From assembly GCA_015075555.1 (NCBI GenBank), contig JABTUD010000002.1, forward strand, positions 1,116,001-1,180,000: 64,000 nucleotides of DNA. Direction: 5' to 3'. The stretch is from Thermoflexaceae bacterium (GTDB taxonomy: Bacteria; Chloroflexota; Dehalococcoidia; Tepidiformales; Tepidiformaceae). This document shows positions 1-6,750 of the stretch, in pieces (within the stretch, counting starts at the first letter, position 1; every line of letters starts with the position of its first letter). Below the pieces are notes generated by a model. That model made no database searches and was not told the DNA's origin. It saw nothing but the letters and a program-made list of their open reading frames with translations. Position numbers and translations under genes: made by a program.

Positions 1-36
1 ACACAACGCACGTCACGGAAAGATGGGAGTAGCAGC

Positions 37-1056
37 ATGGCCAGGCGTCTCGCGGTTTCGGTGGGCTTCACCGGCAGCCCGGAACAGAACAGGGAGATCA
101 TCAAGCGCATCCAGATCGCCGAGGAAGTCGGCGTCGAGGCTGTGTTCACGGCTGAAACCTGGGGGCGAGACCAGTTTTCGCTGCTCACGCAGGTCGCCCT
201 GGCCACGAAGAAGATCCACTTCGGCACCGGGATCGCGCCCGTTTTCGGGCGATCACCGGCCGTGCTGGCGATGACAGCCGCGACGCTCGACGAGCTTTCG
301 GGCGGGCGCATGATCATCGGCCTGGGAACGAGCGGCGCGCGCGTGATCGAGCACTGGCACGGGGAGCCGTTCGAGAAGCCCCTGCAGCGGCTCAAGGAGT
401 ACTGCGAGATCATCAACCTCATAATCGCGGGCGAGAAGGTGTTTTACGAGGGCGAGATCTTCAAGCTGCAGCGCGGCTTCAAGCTGCTCTTCGAGCCCGT
501 GCGCAAGCACATCCCCATCTACATCGCCTCCATCTCGCCGGTGAGCATGAAACAGGTGGGTGAGGTTGCCGATGGCTGGATGCCCATCTACTGGCCGAAG
601 TCGCGGTATGCCGAAGGCATGGAGCGCGTGCGAAGCGGCGCGAGGAAGGCGGGGCGCCCCGAAAGCGACGTGGAGTGCGTCGCCTCCCTGACCGTGGCCA
701 TCAACCCGGACGTTCAGAAGGCGAAGGTCCAGGCGGCGGGGCCGATTTCCTGGTACGTGACGAACATGGGCGACTTCTACCACCGCATGCTGTCTCGCAA
801 CGGTTTCGCCGAAGAAGTTGCCGCCATGCGCAAGGCCGCCGAGGTCAATCGCCCCATGCCGTTCGGCACAACGCCCGAGATCATGGCCGCCATGGGCGAC
901 CGCATGCTCGACGAGACGGCCGTCTACGGGGACCTCGAGATGGTGGCGGCCGGCGTCGAGGAACGGCGGAAACTCGGCCTCGACATGCCCGTGATCAGCA
1001 TGCCAGCGGGGTCGCCACAGGACGTGGAGCGCATCCTTGGGGCGCTCGTGAGCTAG
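37..1056 (+). CDS. LLM class F420-dependent oxidoreductase
   Basis: A 339-residue protein of the bacterial luciferase-like monooxygenase superfamily, a single TIM-barrel that normally uses F420 or FMN for hydride transfer or oxygenation; the substrate cannot be read from sequence. Visible family hallmarks are the early FTGSPEQNREI segment, the GTGIAPVFGRSP strand, LDELSGGRMIIGLGTSG in the middle of the barrel, and PIYIASISPVSMKQVGEVADGW near residue 170. The ATG is preceded by a GGGAG Shine-Dalgarno about 8 nt upstream, and the length is normal for the family. The UroD-family gene follows 66 nt downstream with its own ribosome site, so the two may be cotranscribed. Two more paralogous-family genes lie at 4449 and 61449, consistent with an F420-using organism. 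Family assignment is firm; cofactor is inferred. Confidence 0.88.
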   Translation: MARRLAVSVGFTGSPEQNREIIKRIQIAEEVGVEAVFTAETWGRDQFSLLTQVALATKKIHFGTGIAPVFGRSPAVLAMTAATLDELSGGRMIIGLGTSGARVIEHWHGEPFEKPLQRLKEYCEIINLIIAGEKVFYEGEIFKLQRGFKLLFEPVRKHIPIYIASISPVSMKQVGEVADGWMPIYWPKSRYAEGMERVRSGARKAGRPESDVECVASLTVAINPDVQKAKVQAAGPISWYVTNMGDFYHRMLSRNGFAEEVAAMRKAAEVNRPMPFGTTPEIMAAMGDRMLDETAVYGDLEMVAAGVEERRKLGLDMPVISMPAGSPQDVERILGALVS

Positions 1057-1122
1057 CCTCGCCCGGCCCACCGGTCAGCAACAGGCGGGCAGCATGGGCA
1101 GCAACTCTGCTGGAGGAAGACG

Positions 1123-2109
1123 ATGGCAGGCATGACGAAGAAGGAACGGGTCGGGGCAACCCTGGCGGGAGCGCCGGTCGACCGGCCACCGGTCTCCATG
1201 TGGGGGCACGACTACCTTCGCGAATGGTCGCCGGAGGAGCTCGCCGGCGTCACCCTGGAGCAGTACCGCGCTTTCGCCTGGGACTTCATCAAGCTGAACC
1301 CGCGAGCGACCTACTTCGCCGAGGCCTGGGGCAACAGGTTCCAGCGGCCCACGGAACCGCGCCGGCCCGAGCTCCTGTCGGTGGCGGTGCGCGAAGCGAA
1401 GGACCTGGACAGGATCCAGCCCACCAGCGCGCGCAGCGGCGTATTCGCCGAGCACCTGGAGGCGCTGCGGCTGGTACTGGCAGGCACGGCGGGCGAGGCC
1501 GACGTGATCCACACGATCTTCTCGCCGCTTTCGGTGCTGGCGCTCCTGTGCGGGCCGCGGACCGAGTTCATCGGGCTGGCAGCAGAGAACCCGGCCGGAG
1601 CCCACGCTGCTCTTGCCGCTGTGACTGAAACGCTCGCCGAATACGCCCGGGCGTCGCTGGAGGCGGGCGCGGCCGGGATCTTCTTCGCGCCGCTGGCGTG
1701 GGCCAGCCGGGACGCCAGCTCGCCAGATTTCTACCGCGAATTCGGCCGGCCCTACGACCTCCAGGTGCTGGCAGGCGTTAGCGACGCGCCGTTCAACGTG
1801 CTGCACGTGTGCCGCAACAACAACATGATCGACCTGCTGCTGGACTACCCGGTAGCGGCCTTCAACTGGGCCGATCACGGGGTTGGCAACCCTTCGCTGG
1901 CGGCGGTGAAGGCACGAACCACAAAGGCCGTGATGGGTGGTGTCGACCAGGCAAGGCTGGCATCGATGACCGCAGGCGAAGTTGCGGCCCAGGTCCGGGA
2001 GGCCATTGCCTCGGCGGGTCCGGAGCGGCTCCTGGTAACGGCCGGGTGTTCGATCCCACCCGAGACCCCGGATGCAAACCGGGCCGCGCTGGCGCAGGCC
2101 GCCGGGTAG
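1123..2109 (+). CDS. Uroporphyrinogen decarboxylase family protein
   Basis: A 328-residue protein resembling the UroD/MtaA/CmuA superfamily of TIM-barrels, which act on porphyrinogens or corrinoid-bound methyl groups. Support comes from the N-terminal KKERVGATLAGAPVDRPPVSMWGH segment (the usual family opening of R-x-x-A-x-x-G-x-x-v-D-R-x-P), the central FFAPLAWASRD stretch, the LHVCRNNNMIDLLLDYPVAAFNW segment and the C-terminal LLVTAGCSIPPETP-like end. GGAGGAAGACG precedes the ATG, which settles the start. True HemE has an Asp in its N-terminal active-site motif that I do not see clearly here, so this is more likely one of the many UroD-like paralogues than the heme enzyme. It sits directly behind an LLM oxidoreductase. 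Confidence 0.8.
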   Translation: MAGMTKKERVGATLAGAPVDRPPVSMWGHDYLREWSPEELAGVTLEQYRAFAWDFIKLNPRATYFAEAWGNRFQRPTEPRRPELLSVAVREAKDLDRIQPTSARSGVFAEHLEALRLVLAGTAGEADVIHTIFSPLSVLALLCGPRTEFIGLAAENPAGAHAALAAVTETLAEYARASLEAGAAGIFFAPLAWASRDASSPDFYREFGRPYDLQVLAGVSDAPFNVLHVCRNNNMIDLLLDYPVAAFNWADHGVGNPSLAAVKARTTKAVMGGVDQARLASMTAGEVAAQVREAIASAGPERLLVTAGCSIPPETPDANRAALAQAAG

Positions 2110-2120
2110 CAGGGCGGCCT

Positions 2121-2834
2121 TCAGCGGCCGGTGGCAGCGGCCCGGACAACGCCCGCGAAGAGCGCAAGCGCTGCAGGGGATGCGTCGACCATGTTCTCGG
2201 GGTGCCACTGCACACCCACCACCCAGCGCCCGGGCATCTCCACCGCTTCGACGAGGTCCCCATCGGCCCAGGCCACGGGGACAAGCCCTTCGCCGGGACG
2301 GTTCACTGCCTGGTGGTGGCGAGAATTCACGCCCAGCGTTTCGGCGCCCACCAGGCCGGCGAGGTGGCTGCCGGGCTTGATGATGACTTCGTGGGAAGGG
2401 GCGTCGCGCGGTTCGGGCACAGCATGGGCGACAGCGGTGGGGAACTGGGTGGGAATGTCCTGCACCAGGGTCCCGCCGCGGGCGACGTTGAGGATCTGCA
2501 CCCCGCGGCAGATGGCGAGCAGGGGAAGCTCACGGTCGAGGGCGAAGCGGATGACCTGGAGCTCAAGCGCGTCACGCTCCTGCGAGACTCCTGCCACTGC
2601 CGGGTGCCGCGCTTCGCCATAGCGAGCGGGGTCAACATCGCCGCCGCCGGTGAGGACAACGGCCCGGGCCACGGCCAACAACCCGGCGAGCGCCTCACTG
2701 GAGACCTGTGGCGGCAGGAGCAGCGGCGTACCCCCGGCCTTCTGGACAGCGTGAATGTAGGTGGCGTTGAGCTGCGCCCCGGGCTGGCCCTTTGGCGGAT
2801 GTCCCATGGTGACGGCGATGATGGGATGGCTCAC
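2121..2834 (-). CDS. Gamma-glutamyl-gamma-aminobutyrate hydrolase family (peptidase C26)
   Basis: A class I glutamine-amidotransferase-fold hydrolase of the PuuD/C26 type, expected to cleave gamma-glutamyl bonds. The catalytic Cys lies in LLAICRGVQILNVARGG, preceded by the VLTGGGDVDPARYG loop; the catalytic His-Glu pair is in VVGVQWHPEN near the C-terminus. The reading frame is open upstream to 3014, but conserved sequence begins at SHPIIAVTMG, so I place the start at the GTG at 2834, giving 237 residues, a usual length. No good Shine-Dalgarno is visible for this or an upstream ATG at 2939, so the start is uncertain. It is convergent with the UroD-family gene, 11 nt away. Confidence 0.85.
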   Translation of the reverse strand: MSHPIIAVTMGHPPKGQPGAQLNATYIHAVQKAGGTPLLLPPQVSSEALAGLLAVARAVVLTGGGDVDPARYGEARHPAVAGVSQERDALELQVIRFALDRELPLLAICRGVQILNVARGGTLVQDIPTQFPTAVAHAVPEPRDAPSHEVIIKPGSHLAGLVGAETLGVNSRHHQAVNRPGEGLVPVAWADGDLVEAVEMPGRWVVGVQWHPENMVDASPAALALFAGVVRAAATGR

Positions 2835-3053
2835 CAGGAGATCGTAATGCGGGCGCGATGCTGACCGCGACCTGCCACGCCGGGCCTGGTGCACAAACCC
2901 GGTCGCGGCCGGACGCACGGGGACCGATGGCAGGGACATAATCCCGGGACCAGAAGCCTTCGGCCTGGCGGAATGCCAGATACGGCAGTGACGATAATAG
3001 ATGTCGTCTATCAATGGTTTGTGAATGCTCTATCGAGTTGCCATAAGAGGCTG
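2835..3053. other. Intergenic region with possible promoter
   Basis: This stretch separates the C26 hydrolase (minus) from the structured RNA candidate (plus). It is AT-richer than its surroundings around 2985-3050. It holds an inverted repeat GACGA/TCGTC at about 2991-3009 and a weak sigma70-like pair, TTGTGA at 3019-3024 and CATAAG at 3042-3047, with 17 nt spacing, which would start a plus-strand transcript near 3054. No gene is apparent. Confidence 0.35.
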
Positions 3054-3430
3054 TACAGGCCCCGCGTACGCCGATACATTTCGCGGCGTTGGAGGCGGGG
3101 TGGTCGGGAGCCACCCACCGGCGGGGAAAGGCCGCAAGGCCTGGAAACGCCGGGGCCAGCCAGGGGTTCCGGCCTCTGAACTGGCCGCCGAGCCGGGGTC
3201 CCGCAAGGGGCCGGGGCATCCGGAGCAGGCGGTGAGCCGCAAGGCACCCCGCAGGCAATGAAGGAAGCTCCGAAAGTCGCGAGGCTCTCTCCGGCGAGGC
3301 CACGGCAAAGGATGCGGCGAAGACGCGCAAGCCGAACGCATGCAACCCGAGCCCGGGCGCCCGATAGACTTCCTCCAGCAAGCGTAGAGGCGCTTCGAAC
3401 CCGCAAGGGAACGGAGCGCCTCTTGCGTTG
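3054..3430 (+). ncRNA. Candidate structured RNA with four GCAA-capped hairpins
   Basis: No convincing ORF occupies this stretch, yet the plus strand folds into many short GC helices capped by GNRA loops. Hairpins read by eye: GGGTGG/CCACCC at 3098-3116; AGGCC-GCAA-GGCCT at 3129-3142; GGCCAG/CTGGCC around 3154-3186; CCGG..CCC-GCAA-GGG.CCGG at 3193-3214; GGT..GCC-GCAA-GGC-ACC at 3231-3248; and at 3387-3422 an 11-bp stem, a 2x2 AA/AA internal loop, CCC/GGG and a fourth GCAA loop. GCAA caps on one strand only make plus the RNA strand. It precedes the zinc-ribbon membrane protein gene at 3548, so it could be a long 5' leader or a free RNA. I could not match it to RNase P, tmRNA, SRP or a known riboswitch. 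Boundaries are approximate. Confidence 0.5.
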
Positions 3431-3547
3431 CGCCCGTTGCGGCCACTCGCCCACCGGGGGCCGGGACCTTTGGCCGTTGGTGCGGAAGGGGCGCGTCCGT
3501 AAGCTCCCCGTTGGGAGCGCCGCTGCGCCCCCGGCATGGAGGCGCAC

Positions 3548-4354
3548 GTGTTCTGTCCCAACTGCGGTGGCCAGGTCCCGGATGGTTCTGAGTTCTGCGA
3601 GAACTGCGGCGCCAGCCTGGGGGCGACAGGTGCCGCCGCCCCGCCCCGGGCTGGCATCCCGCCGCGGGTGCTGGCGCTCATTGGCGGGGGAGCACTGGTG
3701 GTGGCCGCAGCTGTGGGGGCCTTCTTCCTCCTCTCGGGCGACGATGACAACGGGGGCCGGCCGGCCGGCGGCGGAGACACGACGGCCACCGTGGCCAGGA
3801 CGGCGACGAAGAAAGCTTCGCCTTCGCCCGGGGCGACGAAATCCCCAACAGTGAAGGCCAGCCCCTCGGCGTCGCCATCCGCTCCGCCCTCGCCGTCCGC
3901 CTCGCCTTCGCCGGGCGGGTCGCCCTCTCCCTCGACGGTCCCCACAACCCCCGGCGGCGGGCAGCAGACGCCCGTCCCGACGAACACGGTTGCGCCGCCC
4001 ACGAACACGGTGGCCCCTCCGACGGTAGCGCCGCCACCAACAAACATCGTCGCGCCTCCAACGGCCACGGCCACCGCCACCACAACAACGGAGGCGGTGG
4101 TCTTCGGCAAGGTGCTGCTCCCGGGTGGGACGCCCTGTTCCAAGTGCAAGATCGGTTACGTTGCCGGCGGGTACCGTTGGGCGGCTACGGCGTCCGACGC
4201 GGGCGACTACCAGGTCGCTCCTCCGCCCGGCTGGTATCAGATCCAGTACTACTGCCCCATCAGCGGTGTAGGCTGGGTAGACGTAGACGACGGCTACATA
4301 CAGGTGTTCCCGGGGCCACAGCAGATCGACGTGTATTTCGGGTTCTGCGGGTAG
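3548..4354 (+). CDS. Zinc-ribbon membrane protein with Thr/Pro-rich linker and external beta domain
   Basis: A 268-residue protein with a cytoplasmic zinc ribbon at the N-terminus (CPNCG then CENCG, residues 3-24), one transmembrane helix (about residues 45-66), a long Pro/Ser/Thr/Ala linker with NTVAPPT repeats (about 75-180) and a C-terminal small domain of about 85 residues with two cysteine-containing motifs (CSKCK and a terminal GFCG) that resembles a carboxypeptidase-regulatory-like beta domain. The start is decided by a strong GGAGG at 3538-3542, five nt before GTG 3548, giving the usual zinc-ribbon opening MFCPNCG; an ATG at 3536 overlaps this ribosome site and is rejected. Function unknown; possibly a surface-display or sensing protein. 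It is preceded by the structured RNA candidate. Confidence 0.8.
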   Translation: MFCPNCGGQVPDGSEFCENCGASLGATGAAAPPRAGIPPRVLALIGGGALVVAAAVGAFFLLSGDDDNGGRPAGGGDTTATVARTATKKASPSPGATKSPTVKASPSASPSAPPSPSASPSPGGSPSPSTVPTTPGGGQQTPVPTNTVAPPTNTVAPPTVAPPPTNIVAPPTATATATTTTEAVVFGKVLLPGGTPCSKCKIGYVAGGYRWAATASDAGDYQVAPPPGWYQIQYYCPISGVGWVDVDDGYIQVFPGPQQIDVYFGFCG

Positions 4355-4448
4355 CGGACCCGGCAATTGAGCGGAGCGGGCCTATTGGTGGCAGAATGCC
4401 ATCGCCGGTGCATTGCGCCGGGAATGAAGGCACCACTGGAGTCCGGGC

Positions 4449-5387
4449 ATGGCCGCAGTGCATTTCGGCGTCACCGTTCCGCAGATAAAGCGCACGTGGG
4501 AGGAATCGCGCGTGGCCGCGACCGAGTTCGAGGCGATGGGCTACGACTCGCTGTGGGTGTGCGACCACCTCTACGGCCCGCAGTCGCCAACGATCCCGAT
4601 CCTCGAAGCGTGGTCGCTCCTGGCCGGGCTGGCGGCGGTCACGTCGCGCGTCGAGCTGGGAACGCTGGTGACTCCGGCCGGGATGCGCAACGCCGCGCAC
4701 CTGGGCAAGGTGATCGCGACCGTCGACAACATCGCCGGGGGGAGGGTGATCGCGGGGCTGGGCGCGGGCTGGATGCCGCGCGAGTTCACCGATTTCGGCG
4801 TGCCGTTCCTGGACACGCCAGCGCGGCTGGCCCAGCTTCGCGAGACCGTGACGCTGCTCAAGCGCATGTGGGACCCGGAACACGAGCACGTGACCATGGA
4901 CGGCAGGTACGTGCGCGCCGAGAACCTCGTGTGCCTGCCGAAGCCGGTGCGGATGCCGCCGGTCCTCATCGGCGGTGGCGGCGAAAAGGTGACGATGCGG
5001 CTCGCCGCCCGCGAGGCGGACATCTGGAACAACCAGGCCGTGCACCACGCCGCCCTGGAACACAAGGTGGGGGTGCTGCGCAGCCAGTGCGAATCGGTGG
5101 GCCGTGACCCTTCAGCGGTGAGGGTGAGCCAGCAGTGCCTGGTCGTCATTGCCCCGGACGAAGCAAGCGCCGGGCCGATGGTGGAGACGGCGAAGAAGAT
5201 CTTCGGCGGGCACATGGGCGACCCGACCGGGCCGCTGGCAATCGCCGGGAGCCCGGCGCGCGTGCGCGAACAGATCGAGAAGAACATCGCCCTGGGCTGC
5301 ACGATGTTCCTCATGGAGTTCTTCGGGCGCGACACGCGCGAGCCCGCGCGGCTCTTCGCGGACGAGGTTCTTCCGCATTTCCGGTAG
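4449..5387 (+). CDS. LLM class F420-dependent oxidoreductase
   Basis: A 312-residue luciferase-like TIM-barrel protein. The N-terminus (HFGVTVPQIKRTWEESRVAA), YDSLWVCDHLYGP, RVELGTLVTPAGMRNAAHLGK, IAGGRVIAGLGAGW and PPVLIGGGGEKV are all characteristic of the F420-dependent LLM subfamily. The start is an ATG with CTGGAG about 8 nt upstream. Only about 95 nt separate it from the zinc-ribbon gene, without obvious terminator. It is distinct in sequence from the LLM protein at 37-1056, so this is not a recent duplicate. Substrate is not predictable. Confidence 0.88.
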   Translation: MAAVHFGVTVPQIKRTWEESRVAATEFEAMGYDSLWVCDHLYGPQSPTIPILEAWSLLAGLAAVTSRVELGTLVTPAGMRNAAHLGKVIATVDNIAGGRVIAGLGAGWMPREFTDFGVPFLDTPARLAQLRETVTLLKRMWDPEHEHVTMDGRYVRAENLVCLPKPVRMPPVLIGGGGEKVTMRLAAREADIWNNQAVHHAALEHKVGVLRSQCESVGRDPSAVRVSQQCLVVIAPDEASAGPMVETAKKIFGGHMGDPTGPLAIAGSPARVREQIEKNIALGCTMFLMEFFGRDTREPARLFADEVLPHFR

Positions 5388-5431
5388 CGCCGCAGGCATC
5401 TGATGCCCGTCTCACGGATCTGACATCGTGG

Positions 5432-5437
5432 TACGAT
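5432..5437 (+). promoter_or_regulatory. -10 box of leaderless antitoxin mRNA
   Basis: TACGAT lies 7 nt upstream of ATG 5445, with no Shine-Dalgarno between them. This is the arrangement seen before many genes in this window and supports leaderless transcription of the AbrB/PIN operon. Confidence 0.5.
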
Positions 5438-5444
5438 GCCTGAC

Positions 5445-5777
5445 ATGATCGTGCGCCGTCAGATCTTCGATGTCCGTGTCGGAAAGCGAGGCCAGGTCGT
5501 CATCCCGGCCGAGGTCCGCCGCTCGCTTGGCATCCACGAAGGCGACCTCCTCCAGCTCACCGTCGACGATGAGGAACACGGCCTCGGCCTGAAGCCGGTG
5601 CGCGCTGACCCCGTGACGAAGCTGGGGCGGGCGCTGCAGGACAGCCTGGTGTCGCTCTCGCTCGAACCGGCACCAGCTGACCCCGTGACGCGGCTGCGAG
5701 AGGCGATGAAGGGGTGCTTCGACGGTGTCGATGTCCAGGAGTACATCGACGAGCTTCGTGACGAATGGGAGCGGTGA
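5445..5777 (+). CDS. AbrB/MazE/SpoVT-family antitoxin
   Basis: A 110-residue protein whose first 50 residues form a swapped-hairpin AbrB-type DNA-binding domain (VRVGKRGQVVIPAEVRRSLGIHEGDLLQL). The C-terminal tail, expected to bind the partner toxin, contains an internal repeat: RADPVTKLGRAL and PADPVTRLREAM. ATG 5445 is chosen over ATG 5436 because a TACGAT -10 box overlaps the latter and sits 7 nt before the former. The gene overlaps the downstream PIN gene by 13 nt, the usual coupling of antitoxin and toxin. By family knowledge the antitoxin neutralises the nuclease and represses the operon. Confidence 0.82.
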   Translation: MIVRRQIFDVRVGKRGQVVIPAEVRRSLGIHEGDLLQLTVDDEEHGLGLKPVRADPVTKLGRALQDSLVSLSLEPAPADPVTRLREAMKGCFDGVDVQEYIDELRDEWER

Positions 5778-6217
5778 ACCTCCCCTTCCGGCTGGGAATA
5801 GACACCGACTGCCTCATCTACTTTGGCGAGTGGGAAGGCAGCGCCCGCCAGGAGTTCATTGAGTCCGAGGTTTTCGGTGACGCGCGGCGGGTTGTGATCG
5901 CCTCCGTGCTCACTCTCAGCGAACTGCTTGTAAAGAGGTATCAGACCGGGACCTCGGAGGATGCAGTTGAGGCGCGCTTTTCGCTGGAAGCGCTGCCGGG
6001 TCTCATCTGGGTCGAGACCACCGCTGACATCGCGCAGGAGGCGGCCAGGCTACGCTCTGCCCATCGGGCGTTGCGGCTGCCCGATGCGATCCACATCGCC
6101 ACGGCGGCGATCGCCGGGGCAGAGGCGTTCCTCACGAACGACGGGCGCCTGAAGGCCAGCGCGGGGGTCGCTACGGTTCCTATCCTGGTGCTGGACGAGA
6201 TTGCCGGAACGGCATAG
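5765..6217 (+). CDS. PIN-domain toxin (VapC-like ribonuclease)
   Basis: A 150-residue PIN-fold protein. Candidate metal-binding acids are the Asp in LGIDTDCLIY near residue 12, the Glu in LTLSELLV near 46, the Asp in LPDAIHIATA near 106 and the Asp in FLTNDGRL near 125, which matches the VapC-type pattern. ATG 5765 lies inside the end of the antitoxin gene. The expected role is sequence-specific RNA cleavage when the AbrB partner is lost. The C-terminal EAFLTNDGRLKASAGVATVPILVLDE is typical of this toxin class. After the stop, more than 500 nt lack annotated protein genes. Confidence 0.85.
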   Translation: MGAVNLPFRLGIDTDCLIYFGEWEGSARQEFIESEVFGDARRVVIASVLTLSELLVKRYQTGTSEDAVEARFSLEALPGLIWVETTADIAQEAARLRSAHRALRLPDAIHIATAAIAGAEAFLTNDGRLKASAGVATVPILVLDEIAGTA

Positions 6218-6271
6218 CGGGGCCTGCTTCCGCCGGGGTCCCGGTTCCGGGTCCGTCCCCTTTTTGACTAC

Positions 6272-6299
6272 TTGACATGCCTGCCCGGCGGAGTAATGT
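6272..6299 (+). promoter_or_regulatory. Strong sigma70-like promoter
   Basis: A perfect -35 TTGACA at 6272-6277 and a -10 TAATGT at 6294-6299 are separated by 16 nt. This is the best consensus promoter seen in the window. It faces a region with no long gene and a terminator about 330 nt downstream, with a start of transcription expected near 6306. Confidence 0.7.
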
Positions 6300-6367
6300 G
6301 ATGAGTAACCGGTGCGGGCAGGGGCCCAGGGGCCCGGGTCCAGCACCACTCGCGAGGGGGTTGGAAC

Positions 6368-6418
6368 ATGCGAAGCAAGCTCCACGCCTTCTTTGGAGTC
6401 TGGATCGTGCAGATGTAG
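6368..6418 (+). CDS. Possible 16-residue leader or small peptide
   Basis: ATG 6368 follows a GAGGGGG ribosome-binding-like run at 6354-6360 with a 7-nt spacer, and the frame encodes MRSKLHAFFGVWIVQM before a TAG at 6416. One nt after the stop an 8-bp perfect hairpin begins (6419-6439), an arrangement reminiscent of a leader peptide or of a small basic/hydrophobic peptide gene. There is no downstream structural gene on this strand, so attenuation is not evident. The ORF is short enough to occur by chance. Confidence 0.25.
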   Translation: MRSKLHAFFGVWIVQM

Positions 6419-6621
6419 GGTCCGCCTTTCTGGCGGACCAGGCAGGAGAACCGCTCGCAGGCTCGTAGCCCACCAGAGCATGTCTCCCGGACGTAGAACA
6501 AGGCCCGACGCGAAGCGGGCACGTCCGATCGCCCCGGACCGGGGCGGCAGTAGGGAAGAGCCAGGCGCGCGGAACTCGGCGCTCATGACCGCCCGGTTGT
6601 GGGCGTACGGAGTAGGAATTG

Positions 6622-6649
6622 ACAGGCCCCGGGAATCCGGGGCCTGTTT
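6622..6649 (+). terminator. Intrinsic-terminator-like hairpin
   Basis: An 11-bp GC-rich stem (ACAGGCCCCGG with its complement, loop GAAT, 6622-6647) runs into a short T stretch. It ends the orphan transcription unit; the thiolase gene on the opposite strand ends about 100 nt further on. Confidence 0.6.
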
Positions 6650-6750
6650 GCGTGGGTGGGGAGGAGGGAGGAGGGAGGAGGTTAGCGTCGCCGCTCGGAG
6701 CCGCGAACGTGAGTGAGCGGAGGGGTCGAACGGGCGCCTGCGGGGGGCTC

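Larger units (their letters stand above)
6306..6650 (+). ncRNA. Orphan transcription unit, candidate small RNA
   Basis: A promoter of near-consensus sequence (6272-6299) and an intrinsic-terminator-like hairpin (6622-6648) bound about 340 nt that lie between the PIN toxin and a convergent thiolase gene. The interior contains a perfect 8-bp hairpin with loop TTTCT at 6419-6439, an 8-nt GC repeat near 6519-6545 and other short helices. No recognisable tmRNA, RNase P, SRP or 6S signature is present. It could be an independent regulatory RNA, or a short mRNA for the 16-codon ORF inside it. Exact ends are inferred from the promoter and terminator. Confidence 0.5.

Noticed and set aside
2835-3014. 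N-terminal extension of the C26 hydrolase to 3014
   Set aside because: The extra residues are basic and unlike the family, which begins near the GTG at 2834.
3054-3430. RNase P RNA, tmRNA, SRP RNA or a cyclic-di-GMP riboswitch as identity of the structured region
   Set aside because: The conserved core sequences I know for these RNAs are absent or only vaguely matched (for instance only a GGGGAAAGGCC run resembles the RNase P GGAAAGUCC, and only a GCGCAAGCC run resembles the c-di-GMP core).
6306-6650. tmRNA or 6S RNA identity of the orphan transcript
   Set aside because: No tRNA-like TPsiC end with CCA and no Ala-Ala tag frame; length exceeds 6S and the long central-bubble hairpin is not apparent.
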